Shown here one piece after another: positions 25,488 to 36,022 of a DNA stretch of 64,000 nt (the first letter of the stretch is position 1; the number at the start of each line of letters is the position of its first letter). The position numbers and the translations under genes were made by a program. Source of the DNA: Acanthornis magna (taxonomy: Eukaryota > Chordata > Aves > Passeriformes > Acanthizidae); the NCBI GenBank assembly GCA_036785705.1, contig JAWUZG010000137.1:124001-188000 (forward strand). Reading direction: 5' to 3'. Below the pieces are notes generated by a model, which searched no databases, was not told where the DNA came from, and was given only the letters and a program-made list of their open reading frames with translations.

Positions 25488-27329
25488 TCTTTTGTCAAAA
25501 AAAGAAAGAAAGCAACTAAATATATTTATACAGTAATAAAAATCCTTTCTTTTACATATTTTGATTGTTAGAAAATAATGAGAAACTAAATAGAGTCATA
25601 ATCCGTAATTCCAAATCATATTAAGCCTGATGAGAGTTAACTTAGTATAAAATTGGATATTCAAGGTATCCATGATAATAATGAGAAACTACATGAAACA
25701 AGGTGAAAACAGGCAGTTACTCTGTTACATTTAACAAGCAAGACATACAAATTATCAAATTAATGTAAGCTCACTTAAATTGTTTAGTAAGAGGATTAAT
25801 TTTTAAAGCAAGTTTAGGTTTATTTAAATATAACCTAGAGTTTTTGTTTTGGTTGTGTTGATTCTTTTTTCTCTTTTATTTCTGAAAAAATCCATAATTT
25901 TTTCCAATTTCAAACATTAAAACCAAAAATTAACCTCATTTTAATTTTTTTTTTAATGAAAACAGGAGTGTTTCCTCTAAGGAAGGACTGGCTTCCCAGT
26001 TTAGCTGATCTGTTATCAGAATACGTTCCTGGATAGAGATAAACAAAACCTGTTGATTCTAACACTCTCATTCATTTATATGCTTTTAGACAGTAGTCTG
26101 AAGTCACTACTGACACAACAGTGTATTCTAGATCACAGGAATTGATTGCAGAACACAAAGTGGGGTTTCATTGTTTCAAAGACCAATAAAAATGAAGTAA
26201 AGAGGAATAAAATATGAAGTTTCTTCTTAAATTTTCAGTGAAGATAAAATTCTCTCATGTATTGCATGTGCAAGCATTTACATCCAGACTTTATTTAGTT
26301 TTACTATATTTCCTGACTCCTCTAGCCAGCTGTTTTCTTTCATCTGGAAAAAGGCCAAGATGGAGTTTCTGAGGGATGCTCATGAGCTGTAATGTAGTTT
26401 CATGGCATAGTGGAAGGATAGTATCTGATCTGCAAAATCACAGAAGCATAGATCATATTTTATGTTGCCTGATTAGAGACTACTGATCATATATTATATT
26501 TTATGAATAGATTATATTTCTTGAGAGGAAAAGAAATGAGCAATGAACTTAAACAACAGGAAGCTGATGCAGTCTGTTCTGAAACTTTAAGTCCATTGTC
26601 ACTCTCCAGAAGTGAAACACCTAGCTTAGTGACAGGGATTTTAAATCTGTCTAGGCCAGGTTGCACTTGTTTTTCTTGAGCAGTCACATCAATTAATTCT
26701 AAATTCAGCATAAAGTTTTGGGTAATTAGAAATTTTCTTCTTAACATGAAGTGAAGAAATGAATTAGTGAGTTACACAAAAAACCTGTCCAGATGTGACA
26801 AAATTAATTCAAAGAGGCAGTACTTTGGTTTTGAATTCCGCCCAGCAGGGAAGAAGAGTGCAGGATGCCAAGTATTAAAAGTTGTGTTCCTGACAGGTCA
26901 TATATTTTTAGGGAGAGCAGTTTCAGGCCAAAATATAGAGTTATGTTTATGCAAACAGATGAGCTCCTCAGATGTCTAAGCAGGAACAACAGCAAAAGCA
27001 TTAACACTAATACTTGTATTGTCGCTGTATCCAGATAATGTTACCCTTAGAATTATCAAAAGGTAGGGATCTTCCATACAAACGCAGAACAGAAATATAA
27101 AATGAAACAACTGACCACTGTGAACACTTTCCTGCTTGGAAGAGCCTACAATACAAGGAAGCAAAAGATGAAGACAATGCACAGAGGAATTTGAGGAAAC
27201 AATTGGCCTATGCTGATCATTGTGATAAATAGCAGGAAACTACTGCTCTTTGAATTCATTTGGCACATCTGGCAGGTTTTTTGTGTAACTCACTAGTACT
27301 CCGTTTTGTCCTTCACCCTTCTTGTAGGA
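25488..27329. other. AT-rich DNA without a recognisable gene
   Basis: I see no exon, RNA gene or named repeat. A sequence AATAATGAGAAACTA occurs twice about 100 bp apart (near 25575 and 25677). Short frames at 26487-27182 overlap on both strands. Confidence 0.6.
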
Positions 27330-27916
27330 TCATGAACCCACAACCTTGCGGTCAGTGCAGCCAAGGCTGTCCCTGACTTTCACATCCATGACTTGTTCTG
27401 TCTCGCTCATAAGTAGGAGGATGAGCAGAGCACTCTGCCTTCTTGGCTCCCCAGTCACCCACCATCCACATGCTCTAGAAAATCTTCAAGACTGAACCCT
27501 TCAGTTTTGTCCCTCCAAAAGATTTCAGGGTGGTTAAAGTCTCCCATAATGGCCAGGGCCTGTAACTGTGATGTTCCCCCCAGTCACCTGAAGAAGGCCT
27601 CAGCTACTGCTTCTTCCTGCTCAGGAGATCTGCAGCAGATCCCCCCTGCAACAGCAGCCAGGCTGGTCCCCCTGCTGAGCTTCATCCACAGCTCCCATCA
27701 GGCTCCGTACCCAGCCCTGGACAGAGCTCTGTGCACTCCTGCTGCTCTCTCACACCAAGGGCAAATCATTCTCTTCACCTTCCTGTTCTCATTCCTGAGG
27801 AGCCTGTACCCAATAATTACAGCACTCCTTTCTCGGGAGCTGTGTCACCACACTTCACAGATCCACTGAGGTTATAGCATTGTGACAGCACTCAGACTTT
27901 TAACTCCTTCTGGGTT
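27330..27916 (-). mobile_element. CR1 LINE, 5' ORF2 segment (endonuclease region)
   Basis: This is unusual among the CR1 copies here because it keeps the endonuclease part and lacks the 3' end. On the minus strand it runs from about 27916 to 27330. A TCACAGTTACAGGCCCTGG block leads into ATTATGGGAGACTTTAACC. The right edge meets a T/G-rich simple repeat directly. The left edge fades near GGATCATGAACCCAC. A copy lacking the 3' end cannot be a simple 5'-truncated insertion, so part has been lost or rearranged. Confidence 0.87.
27330..27916 (-). pseudogene. CR1 ORF2 apurinic-type endonuclease remnant
   Basis: In functional CR1, this domain nicks target DNA to start reverse transcription. Conceptual translation on the minus strand gives CYNLSGSVKC near the N-terminal side (family GYDLIGITETWW), GGICCRSPEQEEAVAEAFF (family GVCYRPPDQEEEVDEAFY), then ALAIMGDFNHPEI (family GDFNHPDICW, with the metal- and phosphate-binding D and N) and RDSLGCTD near the C-terminus (family DSLGCSDH). 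The catalytic SDH triad position reads TDR, and the ETWW region is lost. Stops and frame changes make it inactive. Confidence 0.83.
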
Positions 27917-28140
27917 TGTTTTTTAGTTTTTGTGTTTGGGGGGGGGGGTTGTTTGTTTGGTTGGTTTGGTTTTTTATTGTTTTTGTTTGGGTTTATTTTG
28001 TTTTGGTTTGGGTTTTGTTTTGTGGGGATTGTTTTTGTTTGGTTTGTTGGTTGGTTTTTGTTTTGTTTGTTGTTTTGTTTTGTTCTTGTGTTTGTTTGCT
28101 TATTGGGGGTTCTTCGGTTTGTTTTTTTTTTACAGCATGC
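27917..28140. repeat. T/G-rich simple repeat (GTTTG-type)
   Basis: The plus strand is an irregular array of TTTG, GGTTTG and TTTTTG with a run of ten or so Gs near 27940-27949. It lies exactly between the CR1 endonuclease fragment and the LTR that starts near 28161. The three overlapping open frames (71-80 codons, mostly F, C, V, L, W, G) are products of the repeat. Similar tracts occur at 35391-35571 (complement) and 53391-53640. Confidence 0.9.
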
Positions 28141-28160
28141 CCTAGAGGCATTTCATAGAC

Positions 28161-29267
28161 TGTATTAGGCGTGTGTGGCAAGGCTTTGGTAGCAGGGTGG
28201 TTGCAGGGGTGGCTTCTGTGAGAAGGTGCTAGAAACTTCCTTTATGTCAACAAAGTTCCAAGATAGATTCACTCAGCAGTGGTGGTAGTGGTCTGGGGTA
28301 ACAGATCTAAGGGGAAAAGTTACTGCTCAGCAGCAGCTGGGAGAGAACAGTGAGAATGTGAGAGAGGAGCAGCTCTGCAGACAGCCAGGTCAGTGCAGAA
28401 GGAGGGGCAGGAGGTGCTCCAGGCACTGGAGATGAGATTCCGCGGCAGCTCGTGGTGCAGCCCACGGTGAGGCAGCTGTGCCCCTGCAGCCCTTGGCATC
28501 CACAGGGATGCAGAGATCCTCATGCTGCTTGTAGAGGACTCCAGGCCAGAGCAGGTGAATGCTCAAAAGATTCTGTGACTGTTGGAGCAGCTTCTGCCAG
28601 GACCTGTGACTCTGTGGATAGAGGAGCCCTCGCTGGAGGAGTTTTGCTGTCAGGGCTTGTGATCTGTAGCAGGAGGGTCGCATGCTGGAGTGCTCTGTTC
28701 CTAAAGGACTGCACTCTGTGGAATGGACCCATGCTGGGATGGTCCATGAAGAGCTGCAGCTCACAGGAAGGATACATGCTGGAAAAGCTTGTGGAAAACT
28801 GTCCCCTGTGGCCCATGGGAAGGACTCACATTGGAGCAATTTGAAAGGGACTGTCTTCCGTGGGAAGAACTCCAGGCTGGAGTAGGAGAAGATTGTAAGT
28901 TTCTTTCTTTGCAGGTGTCAGAGACAACATGACAAACTGACAACAACTCCCTTTCCTGTTCCCTGAACTGCTTAGGGGAAGGAGGTAGACAATTTGGGAG
29001 TAAAGTTATGTCCGGGAAGAAGGAATACAGCAAAGGTGTTTTAAGATTTGTTTTCATTTGTTATTATTTTATTCCAATTTGATTGTCAAAAATTAATATC
29101 ACAAGTTAAATCTGTTCTGCCTATCAAGGTAGTTGGTGAGTGATTTTTCCATCCCTGCCCTTATCTCAATGATTCATTAGATTTTTCTCCCCCTGTCCAG
29201 TTGAGGAGGGGAGTGACAGAGTGTCTTTGGTGGGCACTTGACATCCAGCCAGGGTCAAACCACCACA
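28161..29267 (+). mobile_element. Long solo LTR (about 1.1 kb) with internal repeats
   Basis: It begins near TGTATTAGGCGTGTGTGGCA, passes AAGGCTTTGGTAGCAGG, GGTGGCTTCTGTGAGAAG, GAGAACAGTGAGAATGTGAG and GGTCAGTGCAGAAGGAGG, and ends GGTGGGCACTTGACATCCAG...ACCACCACA. I recognise this order from an abundant songbird LTR whose typical copies have a TATA-like AACATATTTAAG where this copy has AACAGATCTAAG. A degenerate repeat of about 48 nt fills 28532-28885. The left boundary is uncertain by several tens of bases and I see no clear target-site duplication. Frames up to 149 codons on both strands (28390-29057) are products of the repeats. Confidence 0.85.
28532..28885 (+). repeat. Degenerate tandem repeat inside the LTR, period about 48 nt
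   Basis: A core of the form GGACCCATGCTGGAGCAG, in variants, recurs with starts near 28532, 28621, 28671, 28719, 28767, 28819 and 28865, so the spacing is 89 and then 46-52 nt. Each unit is followed by a TGT-rich or CTGCAG-like stretch. Confidence 0.78.
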
Positions 29268-30725
29268 GAGAGGCACTCAAGAGTGCTGACTACTAAATAC
29301 AGGCTTGAGAGCTTTTCCAACAAGGTTGCTCTTAAGGCACTTCCTTCTTTTCATGCCTGTTCTCAAACAGGTTTCATTTCACTCCTGTTTTGCTAATTAC
29401 TGTGTCCAGTTCTGCTCCCATCACCCCAGGCCTTTGGCTTGCCTACTCCACACACAGCTTCTTTACTTGCTGAGAAATCTCTCCCTCACAGTCATTCCCA
29501 ATTTAAATCTCTCCCTACCAAGTGTCTTAAGAACCACACCAAGCTGTTGATAAAGATAGATTTGTCCTACATAATCAGGTGGATCTCATCTCTTCCACAT
29601 AGCTATGGATCCCTGAAGAGAGTTCAAAAAATGCTATAGTTCTCTTTATTTTCAGCTTAAAATACTATACACCAGCTTCACTTGCTCAAAGAGTCTTCTA
29701 AATCCTTCATGTTACTTTCAGACAATACAAGGTGTTCTGTTTGATTCATTAAATTTACAAGGGGTATGTCCTTCTCAGATTTCTTATAGCAGCATAACTA
29801 TTTCTCTGTATAAAATATTAAGCAACGGAACGGCTAGTTTTAAAGGACATATTGATTCTACAATTACTTCTGTTCTCTCAGTAAACATTCTGGAGATCTC
29901 AAGTATTCATTCTCAAACACATTGTTTCCACTGTAAAATGATGCTATGTGATTACCACATGCAAAGACCCTCTGGGCAACTCATTACAACTGCAAACTGT
30001 ATGAGACATTTGATTTAATATCTTGTCTTGGTATGATGTGATCATTAAGATTACAGAATGCCTATAGCCAAACTTAAACAAAGACATAAAAACCCACATG
30101 CAGTTTTATTCACACATCTAGATTCTTCTGGAAGACCCAGATGCAAATAAAACTAAGCTTATATTTTTGATCAGAGTTGCCACCTATGCTTTTCCCATCA
30201 GAAATAATTCTACATTAGCTGGTGAAAGGATTAGGTTTCCTAACATGACACTTTTCCTCTCATTTATCTTTATTACAACTGTTATTGTACTTCCAATAAA
30301 ATCAGTTGGATTTTTACTGGCATTGCAACAGAAGCAGAATCAGATCAATTACTCCAGCAGCCCTCCTGACCTTTGTAAACTGCAGCTAAACACACAGTGG
30401 GGAGGGGAGGTGTAGGGAACTGTGTCTTTACAAGGCTCTGAGGTGACCTGGAGCAGAGTGATGCTGTTCGGAGCATCCAGCACGAGTGCCTGGCAGCCAG
30501 AGCTCTGAGGAAGCTTTACCTCTTCTGCACATCTGGGCCTGCCAAGCCTGCAATCAAAGAAAACCTTAGATAGCTTTTATAAATATCGGAGACCAAGCAG
30601 CCAAATGGTAAACTCAGGGGATACAGTGTCTGTTGCCATAGCTGAAACCATCTAGGAGGAACCAAGAGATCAAAAAGCAGCAGCATGCTGGTGGGACAAC
30701 TCTGAGGTGTGAAATACCCTCTGAG
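29268..30725. other. Mixed DNA without a recognisable gene
   Basis: I recognise no exon or RNA gene. The stretch 30400-30720 is less AT-rich than its surroundings and might be an unrecognised repeat linked to the LTR-like segment that follows. Frames at 29305-29639 and 30167-30415 are short and without family features. Confidence 0.55.
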
Positions 30726-31090
30726 TGTTGGTTGAGTGGTCCCCCCCTAGTTATGCTAATCCTTCCATGTTGATTGTTTTTTGTTGTAACATTGACTCCA
30801 CCCTTCCCTTCCCCTCATTGGTTCTCATTGTATCACATGCTCCACACCTCCCTTCTTCCCATTGGTTGTCATTGTATTTCCCCACCTCCTCCCTAACCCT
30901 ATTGGCCCTGGACCCCTATATCTGTAGTCTCTCAGAGTGGTTCTTCCTCTTTCGCTGCTGGATCCCTTCGAAAGTAAACACTATCGGAACTCCACGCGTC
31001 TGGGCCCTCTGAGTTCTTTGTCTTTGGTAAACGCATTGAGCTTTTTATAAGCTCTGGGGGGTGTGTGTGTGACTGTGCTATCCATCAGCA
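30726..31090 (+). mobile_element. Probable LTR with CCAAT and TATA elements
   Basis: The segment starts TGTTGGTTGAG and has three ATTGG (inverted CCAAT) boxes near 30818, 30860 and 30901. Two of them lie in a duplicated CATTGGTT(C/G)TCATTGTAT unit. A TATA-like CCCCTATATCTG follows at 30913-30924. Downstream come CTCTTTCGCTGCTGGATCC and AACTCCACGCG, which resemble R-U5 sequence of avian retroviral LTRs. The end is put near CCATCAGCA, but no target-site duplication confirms either boundary. A host promoter is a less likely alternative. No database match was made. Confidence 0.5.
30913..30924 (+). promoter_or_regulatory. TATA-like box
   Basis: CCCTATATC lies about 10-100 bp downstream of three ATTGG boxes and about 25 bp upstream of a possible start in CTCTCAGAGTGG. 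The spacing fits an RNA polymerase II promoter in an LTR. No transcription evidence is available. Confidence 0.45.
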
Positions 31091-31270
31091 CGGGTGACAG
31101 AAAAGGTCTGCCTGCACGGTGTCGGAAGGACCGGCTGGAAGTGTCTGTCTGAGAGATCGAGACACTTTGAGAACACGCAGAGATCAAATCTCACCCCACC
31201 ACCACCACGCATTAAGTGTTGCCTTAGCAAAAAGCCCTGTGCCTCTACCACTACCACCAGCTTTGCAGCC

Positions 31271-31506
31271 ATGGGGCTTCTGTTAAACCTCACAAAGGCT
31301 TTAGCATGATCTTTGAAGAGGCAGAGAAAGAGGAAACTTTCTGTCCAACTGAGGTGTGGCATGAAGTTGAAATTGTTGAAGTAGATTCTACTTCTGCTAA
31401 GATTACCTCAGATTTTCAGTATCTCAATTATTTTGATGAAAATGAGCTTAATTTTCTTCAGAAACAAAGGGATTGTGAGTGCTTTAAAGAAAATATTAAT
31501 TTATAG
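31271..31506 (+). pseudogene. Short acidic reading frame downstream of an LTR-like promoter
   Basis: An ATG in a good initiation context (GCAGCCATGGGG, 31271) opens a 12-codon frame. A second frame (31306-31506, 66 codons plus stop, different phase) starts within the last bases of the first and is rich in Glu, Asp and Phe. The MG start would suit a myristoylated Gag N-terminus. I do not recognise the protein, and 66 codons is within chance. It may be a decayed retroviral leader/gag remnant, a host exon or nothing. Confidence 0.25.
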
Positions 31507-33476
31507 CTATTGTTGAATTTCAACCAGGTATCTTTCATCGAAGGGCTGGTTTCCTGGTAGAATTTAAATAGCTTTTAAAGAGTAGGATGTTGTTGCTCCT
31601 TAACATACACTATAGATTTTGCTAGAGGTGTTTGTTTTGCCCTTCTTTTTCTATTATTGTTGGTGGTGGTTTGGGGGTTTTTGTTGTTTGGGGTTTTTTT
31701 CCTCCTGGTTCCTTTGTTATTCCTTTCTATCAGTGTCTGGTCACTCCAAATCTAGCTACCAGCAGTCAAAGACCATGGTCAAATTTGGTTTCACCTGCAG
31801 GTAGTCATCCTTCCCTTTCCTCCTCTCCTCCACCTTTTTTTCAGCCATACTAAGCATGCCTGTTTGACAAAGGAGTAATGAATATTGATTTTCAAGGTAA
31901 GTTTTTTAAAGAGTGAAAAAAAAAATAGGATTCAATCAAACTGTGATTCTATTTTTTTTTAATGCGTCTATTTTAATGTGCTAGTGGCATCTGACTAGAA
32001 ATCATGTCCATGTAAGGGTTTGGATTTGCTGAATTTTTTGTGACATTTGCTATCAGATGCAGGAGGTGGCTGAATGTTGGATAGAAGAAGCACCCTACTT
32101 TTAAGCAAACTAGCTTATTTAAATGTAAAGCAGTCAACCTACTAAGAGATGCCTGGAAGCCAAACACTGCTGAGGGGTGCTAAATGTACTTCAGAAAACT
32201 AAGGCAGAATGACTGTTCATGTAATACTGCATGAAGTTTCTATTGCTATGACCATTTCCTATTCTAGCTAGACATCATAGGTGTGCTTAAATTGACAGGA
32301 AATTGCATTGTAATGATGATATGTAAACCATTACCTGGTGTAAGCGACTCTCTTGTGTATGATCTCAGTTTCACCCTGCAGAAGTTGTTACAGACAGATT
32401 TGCCATTGCCTGGAGGCTAGAAAGTTTGAAACAACCAAAGGTTTATATTAAGCATGGCACATCCTTATACCCACTGGTTTGCAAAGTTATTTCATGCAAC
32501 CTTCAGAAAAGTGCCTCTAGCACTTGAAATGATAGTCAGATTTGTTTTTTCTTAGACTCCATGGGGATTGAGCTTCTCTTCAAGTTCTCTGTTAAGGAGA
32601 TTTTTGCTATCTTTCTGATCAGCTTAATTTTTTTTTCCTTTATTTACTCTTCCTAATAGTAATTTTCCTTGTATGGATTATACACTGTATGCAAACTTGC
32701 GCAACTGCTATGGTTCAATCTTCAGCAAAGACTTAAAAAACACACATCCTTAGTAACTTCACTTTCTTATTTTTCGTCTGAGAACTTTGCTTCCAAACTT
32801 TGTTCCAGCATTTTAGGAACTTTAAATTCTGATATCTGCTTGCAGCTCTGTGACTTTGCCTAAGCCAGGTTTTGGGGTTTTTTTCCCCTCCTGTTCCTAG
32901 GCAATTGCGGTAGCTGTCAGCACATTGCCAGATGGCTAGGGCAGTAGCTAGCATCTCAGACAGCTCCTTAATGAAAGACCCATGCTGATCCTTCCATTTA
33001 TGCATTAGATCATTGACTGATCTAGGACTCACCCTAGACCTGCAAGGCACAACAGTCTTGTTTTAATCAGCTGGAGCTCCCAGAAATGAGCATTCACAGT
33101 GCAAGAGCCCTCTAACATGGTTCACACTGCACCACTTTCTCCAAACATCCAGCACACTGCCCTAAACTATTATATTTATAAAAGGAGATTTCTGAAGAAG
33201 CTATTACAACAAATATAACCTTTCAGCAGAGCCATGCTATCCACTTACAAACAATCAGGGAGCATACAGGAAGATGTGCATGTAAAACATAGTTTCACTC
33301 TTTAACTGAACAGTGGATAAATCCCATTACTGTCTCCTAAAATTGGATAAAATTCAGCTTTAAAGGTATAACTTTACACCAGCATCAATCTTATTAAAAG
33401 AAACCTTCTTATATTTTAATGATAAAGGTTAAATTGATTTGATTGATAAATAATTAAAATGTCTGTGGTACAACAA
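31507..33476. other. AT-rich DNA without a recognised gene
   Basis: It includes a T/G-rich stretch at about 31660-31706. A minus-strand open frame of 105 codons at 32733-33050 is basic and tryptophan-containing, matches nothing I know, and is treated under findings. Nothing else is recognised. Confidence 0.55.
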
Positions 33477-34060
33477 GAAAGGACACTGCAACTCTGCATT
33501 TGTTTCCAGTTGGATGAGCGTCAGGGAAGGATTGTTCCAGAGCGCTGAGCACGTGTCAGAGACTGGACAAGTTTGGTTCTTGAGCCAATGCCTCTGTGTG
33601 TGTGGTTCGGGATGGGTCAGGCCTTGCTTCTGATGAGACAGTGCCCTGCCCCCAGCCCCACGGCCTGGCAGAGCTGTCAATCAATCATTCGATCAATCAA
33701 TCAATCAATCAATCACACAGCGGGGTGGTGCTGACCCAGCCCCTGACTGGCCGAGTGACCGGAGTCCCACCTGAGGGATGGGCCCATGGAGGGCCAAGGG
33801 TTTAAAAGGGGTTGACAGTGAGGTGGCCATTCCTCTGGATCCTGCCTTCTCCTGGAGTTTCTAACTCGCTCATGCTGGACTCTAGAAGTTGGTAACTGTG
33901 TGTTTTTCTGTACCTTTTCTGTCTTTCTCTCTCTTCTCCTAATTCTCTTTTCCATTGAACATTTTTGGACAGCTTAGTATCTCACAGGTTTAAGGGTTTC
34001 TAGGTTGAATAGGCTAAATAAATGCTAAATTAATGCTAAGCAATGTTATAACAAGTGTTA
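33477..34060 (+). mobile_element. Possible LTR or promoter-like island
   Basis: This is a GC-richer island in AT-rich DNA. It has an AATC microsatellite (33677-33715), then GCCAAGGGTTTAAAAGGGG with a TATA-like TTTAAAA at 33800-33809, then a pyrimidine-rich stretch and an AATAAA at 34017-34022. That order (GC-rich U3, TATA, pyrimidine-rich R/U5, poly-A signal) resembles a retroviral LTR, but I cannot fix the ends and see no target-site duplication. The 69- and 80-codon frames are overlapping and opposite. Confidence 0.35.
33677..33715. repeat. AATC tetranucleotide microsatellite
   Basis: About nine units of TCAA/AATC are present, with one interruption (CATTCGATC). Confidence 0.92.
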
Positions 34061-35390
34061 TATTTAATTTGGTGCTGTGTTTACTCCTTTGCCTAAGTTT
34101 CCTTAATTTTCTATATTTTCTTTTGTGTGATTTTTAGCTCTTGAGAATATCTGGTCAGTGTTTCTCCTTTGAGTCTAGCCAGAATAAAAGAACCTTGGTT
34201 TAGGCTGTATATTAAGTGTCTGAGGTGTAAGAATATGCAACATATTTATAGGTCTTTCTTCAAATAAAAAATGTCTTTTTTCTTTCTTTTCTTTTCCTTC
34301 TTTTCATTGCGGATGTAGTTTACTACTAATATAAAAGAGAAAGATTTTTCTACAAGTATAAGCCAATAGCTGTGTCTTCCAAGCAATGTTCATTAGGGGC
34401 TTATTATATTTTTATGTTTCAGCTCTGTGTGTGTAGATATGCATAATATTCACCTATGTACTTTTTTCCTCTTCATTTCTTTGTATCTGACTTTAAAGAA
34501 TGATTTTTTAACTTATTTCTCTGGAACTATGTTCATCCTCCATCATAACAACGGACTGTCCCAACCCCATATGATACATTTTGTGTATGTTTTCTATACT
34601 TCAGTTGTGTAAGGAACTGAAGTAGTCTGTTCTGGTCTGTTCTAGTCTGTTTAATGTTTCTCTGCATTTCTCAGTGGTTTCACTTCTGTATGGTGAAAGT
34701 TTTGCCCCACTAGTATCAGCAGTATTAGCACTGGCTTTTGAACTAACCTGTAACTGAACTGAAACTGTGATCTATTGTCCTTGGACACTGTAATGTTTTT
34801 GCCATTCTTTTATATTAAGCAGATAGCAAATCTCTGTAAAGCTTCCAACACAAAAATTATGCTTTGTGGAGGCAGCCACTCACTGATGTCAGAGACCTCA
34901 AGATTTCACACAGTATTTTTGATGCTAGGGCTTGAAATCACACCTCAATTGTAAACATTCATATATCCTCAATGGGTTAAAAATGAAGTGCAGGGATAAC
35001 AACATTTTATGGCTTCAGAAATGCTCTTGGTGGAACTTAAAATTTGCCATTTGTCTGGGGAAATATAAAAACTACATCATATTCAAAAGAGGAGCCTGTT
35101 CTTTGAATCAGAACTTTTCCTTGACAAAAATTACCAGCACGCCAGGGCTCATAAGACACCTTAACAGTGATGTTTAAACTCCTTGCTAAGGTTTTACGGA
35201 AATATTCAGATGTTTGAGTATATGTGTATAATTTATCTAGTCTAGCAAAACCATATGTATATCTGTCTGACTGTAAGCATGGTGGTCTGAGCTCAGCTGA
35301 TAGCCAAGCACACAAACAATTCCTTGTCACTGCTGCTCCTGCAAGACAGGGATACGGAGAGAGCATACAGGAAATAAGACAGACAAGACA
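34061..35390. other. AT-rich DNA without a recognisable gene
   Basis: I see no exon or repeat I can name. At 34625-34660 TCTGTTCTGGTCTGTTCTAG is a small local repeat. Confidence 0.6.
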
Positions 35391-35571
35391 AACAGGCCAA
35401 AATAAAATACAGAATGCTAAAAACCAACCAAACAAAAAATCCCCCAAAAAACAAAACCCAAAACAAGCAAACCAAACCTAAACCAAAACAAAAAACAACA
35501 AAAAACAACAACCAGCACCAAACAAACAAACAAACCAGCCACCACGAACAAACAAACAAAACCCCCAGAGG
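35391..35571. repeat. CAAA-type simple repeat (complement of the T/G tracts)
   Basis: The plus strand is almost only A and C (AACCAAACAAAA, ACAAACAAACAAAC). It is the same irregular repeat type as 27917-28140 and 53391-53640, read on the other strand. Overlapping frames of 62-136 codons in this region are repeat products. Confidence 0.9.
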
Positions 35572-35944
35572 ATCGGAGAAAGTGACCTGCCTGCAATGGC
35601 ATCATCAGACTAAAATTCAGATGCTAATTCTTCTCAAAGCAGAGCTCTGATTAACACCAATCTCAGGGAAGTAAATTCAGAAACCTGTATGTGAAAATGT
35701 ATAAGGTGTGGTACATTATAAACAAAGGAACATTATCAAATAGTATTAAGATTCAAACAATTTTGCAGAGAAATGTCCCCAGTGTCTGTTCTCATTTAAT
35801 TAGTATCCTTTCCCCAGTGTTTTGTCTATAAATCGGGGGCTAATCACCTGCCCAGACACATTTTGTTTGAGTACTTATCTGAGTCACTTTCAAATTGTTC
35901 CAAACTGCTTCCTTGATTTTTTTTTCTCTTTTGGAACACACACA
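35572..35944. other. AT-rich DNA, nothing recognised
   Basis: This short stretch lies between two simple-repeat tracts. No exon or element is visible. Confidence 0.55.
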
Positions 35945-35963
35945 CAAAAAAAAAAAGGGAAAG

Positions 35964-36008
<45 letters not shown>

Positions 36009-36022
36009 AGAGAGAGAGAGAG
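35945..36022. repeat. Poly-A (about 42) and GA dinucleotide repeat
   Basis: An A run at 35945-35956, GGGAAAG, then an uninterrupted run of about 42 As (35964-36005), then about eight GA units to 36022. A poly-A tail of a retroposed copy is possible, but the upstream sequence is not one I recognise. Confidence 0.92.

Noticed and set aside
27916..28168. Three overlapping hydrophobic frames of 71-80 codons resembling membrane proteins
   Set aside because: They are translations of a T/G-rich simple repeat in three phases.
28390..29057. Frames of 98-149 codons on both strands
   Set aside because: They are read from the periodic repeat of a 1.1-kb LTR. Both strands are open because the repeat lacks stop triplets.
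35037..35650. Frames of 78-136 codons on both strands, including a Cys/Phe/Leu-rich membrane-like one
   Set aside because: Most of their length comes from the CAAA/TTTG simple repeat.
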